From: Candidatus Melainabacteria bacterium
Lineage (GTDB): Bacteria > Cyanobacteriota > Vampirovibrionia > Obscuribacterales > Obscuribacteraceae
Assembly: GCA_012965515.1 (NCBI GenBank)
Contig: DTSE01000088.1
Location: forward strand, 38,673-102,672
Direction of reading: 5' to 3'
DNA length: 64,000 nucleotides
Shown here: positions 7,958 through 16,707 of the stretch, piece by piece
How the letters are laid out: each line of letters starts with the position of its first letter
How positions within the stretch are numbered: the first letter of the stretch is position 1
Notes under the pieces: generated by a model
What the model was told of the DNA's origin: nothing
The model's database searches: none
What the model saw: only the letters and a program-made list of their open reading frames with translations
Translations under genes and position numbers: made by a program

Positions 7958-8710
7958 ATGAATGAAGAAAGTCAAGCGACAAAAACACCAATTCGCATTT
8001 TGCTCGTCGAAGACCATGCATTGACCCGGGTTGGCATAAAAACTGTTCTGAAACGTGAAACCGACCTGACTGTCGTTGGAGAAGCATCAAACGGAGAAGA
8101 AGCAGTCGCACAAGCGGAAGCATTGAAGCCGGATATTATCTTAATGGACGTTGGAATGCCAGTTATGGATGGTATTCAAGCCTCCAGGAAGATTGTGGAA
8201 TCTGGCAATCCGGCCAAGATCATTATGCTCACTCAGCATGACAACGACCAGGACATTTTGGCTTCGCTGGCTGCAGGTGCTTCTGGGTATTGCTTGAAAG
8301 ATGTTGAGTCTGGTCGACTGTACATGGCCATACGCACGGTTAACGCAGGTGATGCCTGGCTTGATGCCTCAATTGCAGGCAAAGTACTCAAGTTGTATTC
8401 AAAGCAAAGTTCTCCTGTCGCCGAACAGCCAAGTGCCACTCAACCACAGGAAAAGTCTGCTGCAGAACCGGCACCGGTTGCGCCTCAAAAGGCTTACGAG
8501 CCAGATCGTCCCTATGCTGAGCCATTATCGCCTCGTGAACTCGAAGTTCTCGGTTTGATTGTTGAAGGTTTATCCAATCAACAAATTTCTGACCGATTGA
8601 TAATTTCGTTGCCGACTACGAAGACTCATGTTCGCAATATTCTCAACAAGCTTGCAGTTGATGATCGGACTCAAGCGGCCGTCCATGCAATGCGCCGGGG
8701 AATAGTTTAG
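7958..8710 (+). CDS. NarL/FixJ-family response regulator
   Basis: A 250-residue two-domain transcription regulator. The receiver domain (about 10-130) has the acidic pair in LLVEDH, the phospho-acceptor Asp64 in IILMDVGMP, Thr in MLTQHD and Lys in CLKDVE. A Pro/Ala/Glu-rich linker of about 40 residues follows. It leads to a LuxR-type helix-turn-helix (LSPRELEVLGLIVEGLSNQQI to TTKTHVRNILNKL). The ATG at 7958 is chosen over an upstream in-frame GTG (7889) because the extra residues do not belong to the receiver fold. It is probably phosphorylated by the adjacent globin-coupled kinase, and is the best candidate master regulator of the surrounding Usp, hydrogenase and heat-shock genes. Confidence 0.95.
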   Translation: MNEESQATKTPIRILLVEDHALTRVGIKTVLKRETDLTVVGEASNGEEAVAQAEALKPDIILMDVGMPVMDGIQASRKIVESGNPAKIIMLTQHDNDQDILASLAAGASGYCLKDVESGRLYMAIRTVNAGDAWLDASIAGKVLKLYSKQSSPVAEQPSATQPQEKSAAEPAPVAPQKAYEPDRPYAEPLSPRELEVLGLIVEGLSNQQISDRLIISLPTTKTHVRNILNKLAVDDRTQAAVHAMRRGIV

Positions 8711-8731
8711 GTTCCAGGCAATTTCACTTGT

Positions 8732-9175
8732 TTAGCGTGCGACTGCACTAGCGTTCAAAGTTTCGGCTTCTTTGCAGACTTTTATCACCTGCACTGTACA
8801 AGGGGCTCTCTTTACGACGTCTGACGCGACGCTGCCTAGTTCCGGGCGACGGCATCCTGTTTCGCCATGCGAGCCAATAATCAATAAATCTGCCTTTTGG
8901 TCTTTCGCTTCTTCTATGATTGCGTCAGGCAGAACACCTTCGATAATTGCTCCATCTACCTTGTGGTTGAAAAGCTTGCTTTTGAACCGCGTTATTCGAT
9001 CGTCCAGGATAAGCTGCGCTTGATGCACCAGTTGTTCAGATGTTTCAGTGCTGGCAGCTGAATCCACGATGGAAACTATTCGAAACTCTACGTCAGAACA
9101 CCATTTTGCTTCGCAGACTTGAACAAGTATCTTTTCTGCCATATCTGAGCTGTCGACAGCAATTAAAGCCTTCAT
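8732..9175 (-). CDS. universal stress protein
   Basis: A 147-residue Usp beginning MKALIAVDSSDMAEK. The ATP loop is GSHGETGCRRPELGSVAS, followed by RAPCTVQVI. The ATG at 9175 is used because the Shine-Dalgarno AAAGAGGTGG (9181-9190) lies 5 bases upstream and overlaps the alternative GTG at 9184. The gene converges on the response regulator, with only 21 bases between their stop codons. It reads alone or after the small DUF2934 gene at 9230-9448. Confidence 0.93.
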   Translation of the reverse strand: MKALIAVDSSDMAEKILVQVCEAKWCSDVEFRIVSIVDSAASTETSEQLVHQAQLILDDRITRFKSKLFNHKVDGAIIEGVLPDAIIEEAKDQKADLLIIGSHGETGCRRPELGSVASDVVKRAPCTVQVIKVCKEAETLNASAVAR

Positions 9176-9229
9176 GTAAACCACCTCTTTAAAGTCTGCA
9201 CAAGAATGACTACAGGGCTGATGATTGAC

Positions 9230-9448
9230 CTAGTTCAGTGACTCTGCAATAAGCTGTTTTTCGGCTTCAAGCCAATCTTCCACGTCAAAGCCGTGTACGC
9301 AACCGCGCTCCTCAAAAATCTGATAAGCCCGCTGCGAGACTAGTTCCAAACGAACAGGTGTTGCATGAACAATCAAATGCGCCGTATCTTTCTTGCCGTG
9401 ATTCGCTTGTTTTTGACTTAGAGTTTCGCTCTTCTTTGATTCAGCCAT
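9230..9448 (-). CDS. small DUF2934-domain protein
   Basis: A 72-residue protein. The N-terminal half is polar and Lys/Ser-rich. The C-terminal half is a DUF2934 motif (SQRAYQIFEERG..HGFDVEDWLEAEKQL). The last residues (DWLEAEKQLIAESLN) almost duplicate the end of the histone H1-like protein at 55179-55967. The function of the domain is unknown. It is divergent from ppsA and upstream of a Usp on the same strand (54-base gap). Confidence 0.8.
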   Translation of the reverse strand: MAESKKSETLSQKQANHGKKDTAHLIVHATPVRLELVSQRAYQIFEERGCVHGFDVEDWLEAEKQLIAESLN

Positions 9449-9660
9449 TCTCGTACACCCCTTTTCGTTTTAGTTGAAGGAAATTCTATTTTTCCGTTTT
9501 TCCCGGACAAGCCGCCGTATTCAAACTTTAGAACGTGCACTGCTGCTTCTTCATCGACCTTTAGTATGGTGAATGTTCGATGGCAACACACCCCAAAGAA
9601 CGATGTCGCTCTGCTTGGCGTTATTCAAACTGACGGAAGTGAGGGCTCAGGAGTAATGGC
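9449..9660. promoter_or_regulatory. divergent promoter region before ppsA, with possible operator half-site
   Basis: These 212 bases lie between the DUF2934 gene (minus) and ppsA (plus). An AGAACGAT half-site at 9597-9604 sits 56 bases before the ppsA start. It matches one arm of the near-palindrome seen upstream of several other operons in the window. AGGAG (9649-9653) is the ribosome site of ppsA. Confidence 0.3.
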
Positions 9661-12105
9661 ATGAAGAGTTGCATCAAATGGTTCGAAGAAATATCACTTG
9701 CCGATCTATCTTTGGTCGGAGGGAAAAGTGCATCACTAGGCGAACTGACTCGAGAACTCACAGCTTGCGGTGTTCGAGTACCAAATGGATTTGCAATAAC
9801 GGTTGACGCTTATGATGCGATTCTTGACACGGGGGCAGTGAGAGAAAGCCTTGAAGACCTTTTTGATGGGACTGACCGTGCTGATTCAGGCAATTTGACG
9901 CAGCTTGCCCAAGCTGCGCGCGCAATCATTAAGGATGCTGGACTACCGCAATTTCTGAGAGAGCAAATTTGTTCTGCATACAGGCAGCTGTCTTCTCTCT
10001 ATGGCGATGCAGCCACTGACGTCGCCATAAGGTCAAGTGCTACCGCAGAGGACTTGCCGGACGCGTCGTTTGCCGGTCAACAAGAATCATTCCTAAATAT
10101 TCAAGGCGAGTCTGCTGTTTTGGAAGCTTGCCTGAACTGCTTCGCCTCGCTATTCACTGAAAGGGCTATCAGCTACAGGCGCGATAAAGGTTTTGAGCAG
10201 ATGAGTGTGAAACTCTCTGTTGCCGTGCAAAAAATGGTGCGCTCAGACTCTGCCAGTTCCGGCGTAATTTTCACCCTTGATACCGAAAGCGGTTTTCGCG
10301 ACAGTATTTTGATAACGTCGTCATATGGGTTAGGTGAAAACGTCGTCTGTGGGCGTGTGGATCCGGATGAATTCTTGGTTTTCAAACCAACGCTGCGCTC
10401 GGGTCACAAACCAATTCTTCGAAGAAAGGTCGGTGCTAAACAGCAGCGGCTGGTGTATTCAACCCACGGCAGCAGAACTACGAGCAATATCAATGTTCCC
10501 GACGAAGAAAAGTCGAAGTTGAGTCTGAGCGATGATGAAGTGATTGTTTTATCGAAGTGGGCTTTGTCTATCGAGGACCATTACAGTAAGCTTCACGGCA
10601 AGAAAGTCGCTATGGATATTGAGTGGGCAAAGGATGGACGCGACGGACAACTATATATAGTCCAAGCGAGACCCGAAACAGTATTTTCGTCACATTTTTC
10701 GAACACATTATGCACCTATTCACTAAAAGAAAAAGGTGAGTTGCTGCTGGAAGGCCGAGCCATAGGCGAGAAAATAGGTGCCGGACCAGTACGGTTGATT
10801 CGCAGTAAAAACGAACTGTCTGAATTTCAGTCCGGGGAAGTTCTAGTTGCTGATATGACAGACCCCGACTGGGAACCGGTCATGAAGCGCGCAGCCGCCA
10901 TCATTACGAACAGAGGTGGAAGAACCTGCCATGCCGCAATTGTAAGTAGAGAGTTGGGTGTTCCTTGTGTAGTTGGAACCCACACTGCAACCGAAGTTCT
11001 ACAGCCTCACAGCGAGGTTACCGTGTGCTGCTCGGAAGGTGCGCAAGGCAAGGTTTACAGTGGTCTGTTGCCCTTTGATCGGAAGGATGTTTCGGTTGAA
11101 GACATTCCTAAGACCATCACTAAAGTGATGATAAATCTAGGCGAGCCAGATCAGGCATTCTCGCTAGCTCAACTGCCTGTCGATGGCGTAGGTTTGGCAC
11201 GAGAGGAATTCATTATTGCCAATGAGTTGAAGATTCACCCGCTGGCCTTGACTCGCTTTGATTCTCTGACAGACAAAGTTGCCAAACAGCAGATCGCTCA
11301 AATGACAAAGCATTATCCGGATAAATGTCAGTATTTCGTCAATAAGCTTACTGAAGGAGTGAGCACAATTGCTGCGGCATTTTATCCGAGACCAGTAATC
11401 GTTCGCCTTTCTGATTTCAAAACCAATGAGTATGCCAGCCTTATCGGTGGACAGCAATTTGAGCCTAAAGAAGATAATCCGATGATCGGATTTCGAGGCG
11501 CCAGTCGCTATTACAGCGAAAGCTACAGGGACGGTTTTGCACTGGAGTGTCGTGCTCTGAAAATCGTACGTGATGACATGGGTCTGACAAACCTCAAAAT
11601 CATGATTCCTTTTTGCCGGACTATAGAAGAAGGAAAATCGGTTTTGTCTGAGATGTCCGCAAATGGATTGAACCGAGGCGAGAACGGCTTGGAAGTCTAT
11701 GTTATGTGTGAAATTCCATCCAATGTGATTTTGGCTGACGCGTTTGCGGAGTTATTTGATGGCTTTTCCATTGGCTCGAACGATTTGACGCAGCTTGTGC
11801 TGGGCACAGACAGAGATTCTGAACTCGTTGCTCAGGTGTTCGACGAACGAAATTTGGCGGTAAAGCGCATGATTGAAATGGCGATTAAGGAGGTAAAAAG
11901 GGCCGGCAGGAAAATTGGTATCTGCGGTCAAGCTCCGAGCGACTATCCTGAATTTGCTCAGTTCCTTGTAGAAAGAGGAATAGACAGTATTTCCCTGAAC
12001 CCGGATGTCGTACTGAAAACCATTCCAATAATCGCAAAGGCCGAAGAAACCTTGCCATCACTTTTGCGAAAGAATGAAATGGATGCTGTGATGTCAGCGC
12101 AATGA
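9661..12105 (+). CDS. ppsA: phosphoenolpyruvate synthase (pyruvate, water dikinase)
   Basis: An 814-residue enzyme that converts pyruvate + ATP + water to PEP + AMP + phosphate, the entry to gluconeogenesis from C3 acids. The N-terminal PPDK/ATP-grasp domain (about 1-340) has GGKSASLGELTRE and AIRSSATAEDLPDASFAGQQ. The phosphohistidine swivel domain has TNRGGRTCHAAI with His424. The C-terminal TIM-barrel PEP domain has GSNDLTQLVLGTDRDS and the catalytic GICGQAPS. The length is normal for PpsA. ATG 9661 has AGGAG 7 bases upstream. It is followed by a strong hairpin terminator. In this context it may let cells reuse pyruvate during energy limitation. Confidence 0.96.
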   Translation: MKSCIKWFEEISLADLSLVGGKSASLGELTRELTACGVRVPNGFAITVDAYDAILDTGAVRESLEDLFDGTDRADSGNLTQLAQAARAIIKDAGLPQFLREQICSAYRQLSSLYGDAATDVAIRSSATAEDLPDASFAGQQESFLNIQGESAVLEACLNCFASLFTERAISYRRDKGFEQMSVKLSVAVQKMVRSDSASSGVIFTLDTESGFRDSILITSSYGLGENVVCGRVDPDEFLVFKPTLRSGHKPILRRKVGAKQQRLVYSTHGSRTTSNINVPDEEKSKLSLSDDEVIVLSKWALSIEDHYSKLHGKKVAMDIEWAKDGRDGQLYIVQARPETVFSSHFSNTLCTYSLKEKGELLLEGRAIGEKIGAGPVRLIRSKNELSEFQSGEVLVADMTDPDWEPVMKRAAAIITNRGGRTCHAAIVSRELGVPCVVGTHTATEVLQPHSEVTVCCSEGAQGKVYSGLLPFDRKDVSVEDIPKTITKVMINLGEPDQAFSLAQLPVDGVGLAREEFIIANELKIHPLALTRFDSLTDKVAKQQIAQMTKHYPDKCQYFVNKLTEGVSTIAAAFYPRPVIVRLSDFKTNEYASLIGGQQFEPKEDNPMIGFRGASRYYSESYRDGFALECRALKIVRDDMGLTNLKIMIPFCRTIEEGKSVLSEMSANGLNRGENGLEVYVMCEIPSNVILADAFAELFDGFSIGSNDLTQLVLGTDRDSELVAQVFDERNLAVKRMIEMAIKEVKRAGRKIGICGQAPSDYPEFAQFLVERGIDSISLNPDVVLKTIPIIAKAEETLPSLLRKNEMDAVMSAQ

Positions 12106-12126
12106 GAAGAGTTCTTGCTCAAAAAG

Positions 12127-12158
12127 AAGAGAAGCGGTTATAAACCGCTTCTCTTTTG
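12127..12158. terminator. bidirectional rho-independent terminator
   Basis: A perfect 13-bp stem (AAGAGAAGCGGTT / AACCGCTTCTCTT) with a 3-base loop, followed by TTT on the plus strand and A-rich sequence on the other side. It lies between the convergent ends of ppsA (12105) and the archease-like gene (12175) and can serve both. Confidence 0.85.
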
Positions 12159-12174
12159 GCATTGGAAACTGCGT

Positions 12175-12600
12175 TTAGAGATAGACGTAAATGTTTGCTG
12201 TCCAGTCGCCGTTTTCTTCCTGAATCAGTTTGTGTTCTTTTACCAATACTGACTTAATGTGATTATTGACGACGTAACGTTTTTCATTCAGCGTGTCACC
12301 AGAAATGGTGGCATTGAGATGATATTCTCCATCTTCTCCGTTTGATATTTCGACAATGAATTCAGCACCCACAAATTTCTTATAGATAAATAGAAAAGTA
12401 ATTTCTGAGAGCCAGGCATGCATTAGTTCGTCCATTGTCGCGGCCGACAACTCACATTTTTTCGTTTCTTTTCTTAGCACGCTGTGGTAGTCGATGATCA
12501 GATTGGTCAGTGACATAGCAACATCTTCAAAAAGCTTGTCCAATCTATCTGCTCTGGCTTGAAAGCCTAAATCCGGTGCCCTATCAACTTCAGTGGTCAT
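12175..12600 (-). CDS. archease-like protein
   Basis: A 141-residue protein with the archease pattern: an N-terminal APDLGFQARADRLDKLFEDVA helix, the central DELMHAWLSEITFLF segment, and the C-terminal YVVNNHIKSVLVKEHKL. Archeases activate the RtcB RNA ligase or act as modulators of RNA-modifying enzymes, but no rtcB is nearby. The ATG at 12600 is preferred over an upstream start at 12645, because GGAGAAG lies 6 bases before it and archease homology begins there. Residues equivalent to the Asp-rich metal site are only partly visible, so activity is uncertain. Confidence 0.75.
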   Translation of the reverse strand: MTTEVDRAPDLGFQARADRLDKLFEDVAMSLTNLIIDYHSVLRKETKKCELSAATMDELMHAWLSEITFLFIYKKFVGAEFIVEISNGEDGEYHLNATISGDTLNEKRYVVNNHIKSVLVKEHKLIQEENGDWTANIYVYL

Positions 12601-12861
12601 ACTGTTCTTCTCCAAAGCCAAGACCGATACCTCAATTAATGTCAATCATGCACTGCGCGGAGAAATGAGGCATGGGCTTTCGGAATGATCAGGCTTCATA
12701 CCAGAGGACTATTGAGGTCACGGCAAAGAGTATTCGAACATTTTGCAACTATTCATCCCTTCACATGATGAATGGATGTCTCGTTATTGGAAAAATATTG
12801 TCTAAAGCGCAACTGAGTTGCAACTTTTCTATGTCTGAATCGCTCAAAAGGGAGAAAGGAA

Positions 12862-13374
12862 ATGCGAATTCTGGCCGCTATCGAAGACGAGATGTTTGGG
12901 AATGCCATAGTTGATTTCTTGGCGGAACATTTTTCAAATCCCGGGACGATGTTTCGGCTGATTCATGTGGTGGAGCCTACCATTGTTGGTGATAATGTTC
13001 TGGCCATTTATGGCAATGGAATCAGCAGGGAGATCTTAGAGGAGCAAGTCAAAAACGGTTCGACCCTGATTAACTTGATGCGCGATAAGCTTCACACCAA
13101 GGTGGGTACGGCTAGTCCCATTGAGGTAAGCGTAATAATAGGCACCCCGCATCATGTAATTCTTGAAACTGCATCCGAATGGAAAGCCGATACTATAGTT
13201 CTTGGCTCTCATGGTCGCAAAGGTTTGTCGCGCTTCATTATGGGAAGTGTTTCCTTGTCGGTCGTATCTCATGCCGACTGCGCCGTAACCATAGTTCGCC
13301 TACCGAAGGCGGTTGCTGAATCCTCTAAAGGGGAAAATGCAGGCAAAACAGGGGCAAAGCTATCATTGAGCTAG
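12862..13374 (+). CDS. universal stress protein
   Basis: A 170-residue Usp. First strand MRILAAIEDEMFGNAI; ATP loop GSHGRKGLSRFIMGSVS; then SHADCAVTIV. A polar C-terminal tail of about 20 residues is extra. It is preceded by the ribosome site GGGAGAAAGGAA. About 30-75 bases upstream is an inverted repeat (ATTCATC with GATGAAT, 9 bases apart) that may be regulatory. It is followed at 13503 by another Usp on the same strand. Confidence 0.93.
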   Translation: MRILAAIEDEMFGNAIVDFLAEHFSNPGTMFRLIHVVEPTIVGDNVLAIYGNGISREILEEQVKNGSTLINLMRDKLHTKVGTASPIEVSVIIGTPHHVILETASEWKADTIVLGSHGRKGLSRFIMGSVSLSVVSHADCAVTIVRLPKAVAESSKGENAGKTGAKLSLS

Positions 13375-13502
13375 TTCCATCGGATGAACGAACATCATCC
13401 AGATAGACCATATCCGACTAGGCTTTTGCAGACACAATAGTAAAGTTCGCGGTGCGGACTCCATTAGAAGCTTTCATTTTCAAGATAATAGGACTCACAA
13501 TT

Positions 13503-13979
13503 ATGATTTCTAGAATTTTGGTAGCCATTGAAGATACGCATTATTTGCCAGCTATCGAATCGTTTATTTCCGAGCTCAAGGCAAAATCGGGTGAATTACA
13601 TATCAAAATACTGAATGTAATCGAACCGGAAACTGCTGTTTATTCTTGGCCTAGTTCCGAATATCGCACAGAAGCGGAATCTCTGCTGAGCACTGTTTGC
13701 AGTATGCTCTCTAAGAAATTTCCTCAATACAAAGTAGAAGGGCAGCTCCGAGAGGGTACGGCAAAAGAACAAATCGTTGAAGAAGCGAAGTTATTCTCGG
13801 CAGATCTTCTACTTATGGGACCGCATAATAAAAGAGGGATTGGCAAATTTATTTTAGGAAGCGTGGCCAAGGACGTCATCCCGCTTGCACCTTGCTCTGT
13901 CGTTCTTCTGCGTGCTGAAGTCAAAAAGGATAGCTCGCTGGCTTTGGGCCAAGGCACGAGCACTATGTCCAAAAGCTAA
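13503..13979 (+). CDS. universal stress protein with altered ATP loop
   Basis: A 158-residue Usp starting MISRILVAIEDTHYLPAI at ATG 13503 (AGGA about 9 bases upstream). An upstream in-frame GTG at 13452 would add a stretch unlike the family. The loop reads GPHNKRGIGKFILGSVA, so the second glycine of G-x2-G-x9-G is Asn. Members at 20093 and 27023 share the same EDELFVDEI/IEDLLFEDEI style N-terminus, forming a subgroup. The next gene, the HAD/P-loop fusion, starts 24 bases on and is probably co-transcribed. Confidence 0.92.
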   Translation: MISRILVAIEDTHYLPAIESFISELKAKSGELHIKILNVIEPETAVYSWPSSEYRTEAESLLSTVCSMLSKKFPQYKVEGQLREGTAKEQIVEEAKLFSADLLLMGPHNKRGIGKFILGSVAKDVIPLAPCSVVLLRAEVKKDSSLALGQGTSTMSKS

Positions 13980-14003
13980 TGGCATCAGGCGGAGAATTTG
14001 GTC

Positions 14004-15725
14004 ATGCGATACGCCAGCCTGGCATGTGATTTTGATGGGACCCTAGCGTCCGATGGCTATGTTCCGGACGAGGTAATTGCAGCATTAACGCGTGTTACTG
14101 CTTCAGGTCGCTCTTTGATATTGGTCACGGGACGTCGGCTTGATGACTTATTCCGTGTTTTTACGCATGTGAATTTGTTCGACTACATAGTTTGCGAAAA
14201 TGGAGCTGTTCTTTATAAACCTTCTACGAAGGTTACTAAAATGCTCGCAACTCCACCACCCAAGCGCTTTACAGAGGAGCTGGTGGCTCAGGGCATCACG
14301 CCTGAGATAGGAAAAGTCATTATTTCGACCTGGCATCCTGCCGAAACCAAAGTTCTGGAAACGATTGAAAAGCTTGGTTTGGATTTGCACATCTCTTTCA
14401 ATAAGGGAGCAGTGATGATTTTGCCCCCCGGTGTCAATAAGGGCACTGGTCTGAAGGAGGCACTATCAGAAATGCAACTTTCGCCACATAACATTGTGGG
14501 TGTGGGTGACGCGGAGAATGACCTTTCTTTTTTGTCCGTCAGCGAATGTTCCGTTGCGGTCGGCAATGCATTGGCGTCAGTAAAAGAATACGCCGATATC
14601 ATTGTGAAACAGGATCATGGCAGAGGGGTCATTGAGCTCATTGATCGATTGCTCAGTGATGATCTGGAGGACTTTGGAACGCAACTGAAGCGTCGAACTC
14701 TGGGCTTGGGCAATAATCCTAAAGGTGACAGCGTAACGATACCGTCCCATGATTTTCGAATTCTAATTGCCGGACCGTCGCAAAGCGGTAAATCGACAAT
14801 GTCTATGCATTTATTGAAACAGCTTGCTTCTGCTGGATATCAGTATTGCGTAATCGATCCGGAGGGTGAGTACGACCGCGCACCAAAAGCTGTAACCATT
14901 GGCAATGAGCATTACGTACCTGAGGTCGATGATGTTGTTCGTATATTGAGCAATCCCGACCACAACGCCGTAGTAAATTTGCTTGGAGTTTCTCTAAGCG
15001 AGCGTGCAGGTTTTTTGGCGCGCATATTTGCTGCCGTGCAAAATCTGCGACGTCTAACAGGACGTCCTCACTGGATAGTTATCGACGAAGCTCATCATAT
15101 GCTGCATCCGTATTGGGATGCTACTTTTGAGCCCATCTGGCAAGAGCCTGGAGCGGTAATAACTATCACGGTAGATCCCAATGAAATTGCAACCAAAATC
15201 TTAGAAAGCATGGATCTTGTGCTGGCGATTGGACCAGACACTAGGCGAACTCTCGAAAGCTTTGGCTCCAAAGTGGCACAACCCGTGCCTGAAGTTGTCG
15301 CCGGCTCGCTGGGATGGGGCGAGGCTATGGCATGGTTTAGGCACGAATTTGGTTCTCCTGTAAAGGTAAACATCGTTTCGTCTCCTCTCGAGCAGCAGCG
15401 GCATTTGCGAAAGTATGCCGATGGGAATTTAGGCAACCAAAGGAGTTTTTATTTCACAGGTCCTTTCGGTCATCTGAATATTCGCTGCCAGAATCTTTTC
15501 TTCTTCATGCAGGTGGGAGAAGGAGTTGATGATGAAACATGGCTCTACCATTTGAGACGCGGTGATTATTCTGCCTGGTTCAGAAGGGTAATCGGAGACG
15601 AACTCTTGGCTCAGGAGACCGCGAAAATAGAAAAGATGGGCAACATATCTGTTGGTGAAAGCAGAGCCGCGGTCAGAAGACTCATCGAAAGAAGATACAC
15701 GCTACCTGCTAATTTAATTGCTTGA
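14004..15725 (+). CDS. HAD-IIB phosphatase fused to a HerA/DUF87-like P-loop ATPase
   Basis: A 573-residue fusion. Residues about 1-215 are a Cof-type HAD phosphatase: DFDGTLAS (motif I), VTGRR (II), NKGTGL (III Lys) and GDAENDLSF (IV). Residues about 245-500 form a P-loop NTPase with Walker A GPSQSGKST, then YCVIDPEGEYD, and Walker B HWIVIDEAHH, in the style of HerA/DUF87 ATPases. ATG 14004 is chosen because GGAG lies 9 bases upstream, while an in-frame TTG at 13998 is too close to it. The substrate is unknown; sugar or nucleotide phosphate for the HAD half is only a family expectation. It sits between a Usp and a secreted TPR gene (11-base gap to the latter). Confidence 0.85.
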   Translation: MRYASLACDFDGTLASDGYVPDEVIAALTRVTASGRSLILVTGRRLDDLFRVFTHVNLFDYIVCENGAVLYKPSTKVTKMLATPPPKRFTEELVAQGITPEIGKVIISTWHPAETKVLETIEKLGLDLHISFNKGAVMILPPGVNKGTGLKEALSEMQLSPHNIVGVGDAENDLSFLSVSECSVAVGNALASVKEYADIIVKQDHGRGVIELIDRLLSDDLEDFGTQLKRRTLGLGNNPKGDSVTIPSHDFRILIAGPSQSGKSTMSMHLLKQLASAGYQYCVIDPEGEYDRAPKAVTIGNEHYVPEVDDVVRILSNPDHNAVVNLLGVSLSERAGFLARIFAAVQNLRRLTGRPHWIVIDEAHHMLHPYWDATFEPIWQEPGAVITITVDPNEIATKILESMDLVLAIGPDTRRTLESFGSKVAQPVPEVVAGSLGWGEAMAWFRHEFGSPVKVNIVSSPLEQQRHLRKYADGNLGNQRSFYFTGPFGHLNIRCQNLFFFMQVGEGVDDETWLYHLRRGDYSAWFRRVIGDELLAQETAKIEKMGNISVGESRAAVRRLIERRYTLPANLIA

Positions 15726-15736
15726 AGGAGTGAACC

Positions 15737-16495
15737 ATGAAGCGCCTTTTTATTGCTCTCTTCTTCGTTTTGCAAATGTCATCTGCGTATGGCATTCCTT
15801 GTTTTGCCTTCACTGGCGCAAAGGATAATGACTGGGCCAGAGTTTATGAAGCTGCAGGTGACGCCTTGGACCGTGCTGACTTTGCATTGGCAGAAGTGCT
15901 CATTCGTAGGGGAATGACTGCTACAGCTGGAAGTGAATTTCGAAAAATTCTAGTTCTTGAATTGCTGGCGGAGTTATATGAGAAGCAAGGAAAGCTTTTT
16001 GAGGCAGAAATTGTTTTGCGCGTCATGGTTTCACACATTGGGCGTGTCACTTTCCCGCCGAATATTCTTGCTGCGGCCTACCTAAAGGTCGGTGAACTGA
16101 ATTATCGTTTGAATGATTTTGATGCTGCGGCCGGTGAAGCACTGCAAGCCATTCCTATATTGGTCTTTTGTTATGGAGCTGAATCGCCTCAGGTGGCTGT
16201 CGCGTTGAACAATTTGGCTGCAGCCGAATGCAGCCAGGACAAATTGTCGGAAGCACAGGCTCATTTTCGACGAGCCCTCGAGATAGTTAGGAAAAATGAA
16301 GGACAAAAGAGTGAGCTGTACGGAATGACAGCGTTGAATTTGGCATTCGTTTGCAGAAGGTTGGAAAACAGAAAGGAGGCAGCTTTCTGGTACCAGAAAG
16401 CTGCCAAAGTGCTTTCATTGGTCAGAGGTGCAAATGATCCAGATGCTATTGAGGCTGCACGACAGTTTTCAATGTCGACCAGGAAAATTCATTGA
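15737..16495 (+). CDS. secreted tetratricopeptide-repeat protein
   Basis: A 252-residue protein with a Sec signal peptide (KRLFIALFFVLQMSSAYG). It has four to five TPR units spread over about residues 35-240, for example AVALNNLAAAECSQDKLSEAQAHFRRALEI. TPRs mediate protein-protein contacts, and the export signal puts it in the periplasm or outside. ATG 15737 is preceded by GAAGGAG. It resembles the TPR protein at 22891-23676 in layout. It directly follows the HAD/P-loop gene, so an operon 13503-16495 is likely. Confidence 0.85.
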   Translation: MKRLFIALFFVLQMSSAYGIPCFAFTGAKDNDWARVYEAAGDALDRADFALAEVLIRRGMTATAGSEFRKILVLELLAELYEKQGKLFEAEIVLRVMVSHIGRVTFPPNILAAAYLKVGELNYRLNDFDAAAGEALQAIPILVFCYGAESPQVAVALNNLAAAECSQDKLSEAQAHFRRALEIVRKNEGQKSELYGMTALNLAFVCRRLENRKEAAFWYQKAAKVLSLVRGANDPDAIEAARQFSMSTRKIH

Positions 16496-16539
16496 GAATG
16501 GCTGTGCCATAGGTAATGCGTATCGTCAAAAGCCTTGGT

Positions 16540-16580
16540 GGCCTATAGGCTATGAGCAAAGTCATCATAGCCTATGGGCC
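16540..16580. repeat. inverted repeat, 16-bp arms
   Basis: Arms at 16540-16555 and 16565-16580 (GGCCTATAGGCTATGA against TCATAGCCTATGGGCC) with a 9-base spacer and one mismatch. No T-run follows on either strand. It lies 45 bases after the TPR gene, so it may be a transcript-end hairpin or a protein-binding dyad. Confidence 0.6.
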
Positions 16581-16650
16581 AAATCGTGGTGAGTTGTTTA
16601 CAATAGGCGGAGCGGCAATTTCCTAGCTGACTAAAAGGGTTATGCCGTTA

Positions 16651-16686
16651 GAGATCAGAAGCCACGCCCAAGGAGCTTCTGATCTC
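16651..16686 (-). terminator. hairpin, likely terminator of the small minus-strand gene
   Basis: A perfect 12-bp stem (GAGATCAGAAGC / GCTTCTGATCTC) with a 12-base loop, 22 bases beyond the stop of the gene at 16708-17046. The tail lacks a clean T-run on the minus strand, so efficiency is uncertain. Confidence 0.5.
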
Positions 16687-16707
16687 CTCTTTCCGAATTT
16701 TGCTGGT

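Noticed and set aside
12672..12914. 80-codon frame overlapping the Usp start at 12862
   Set aside because: Ends inside the Usp in another frame. Composition is not protein-like and there is no ribosome site.
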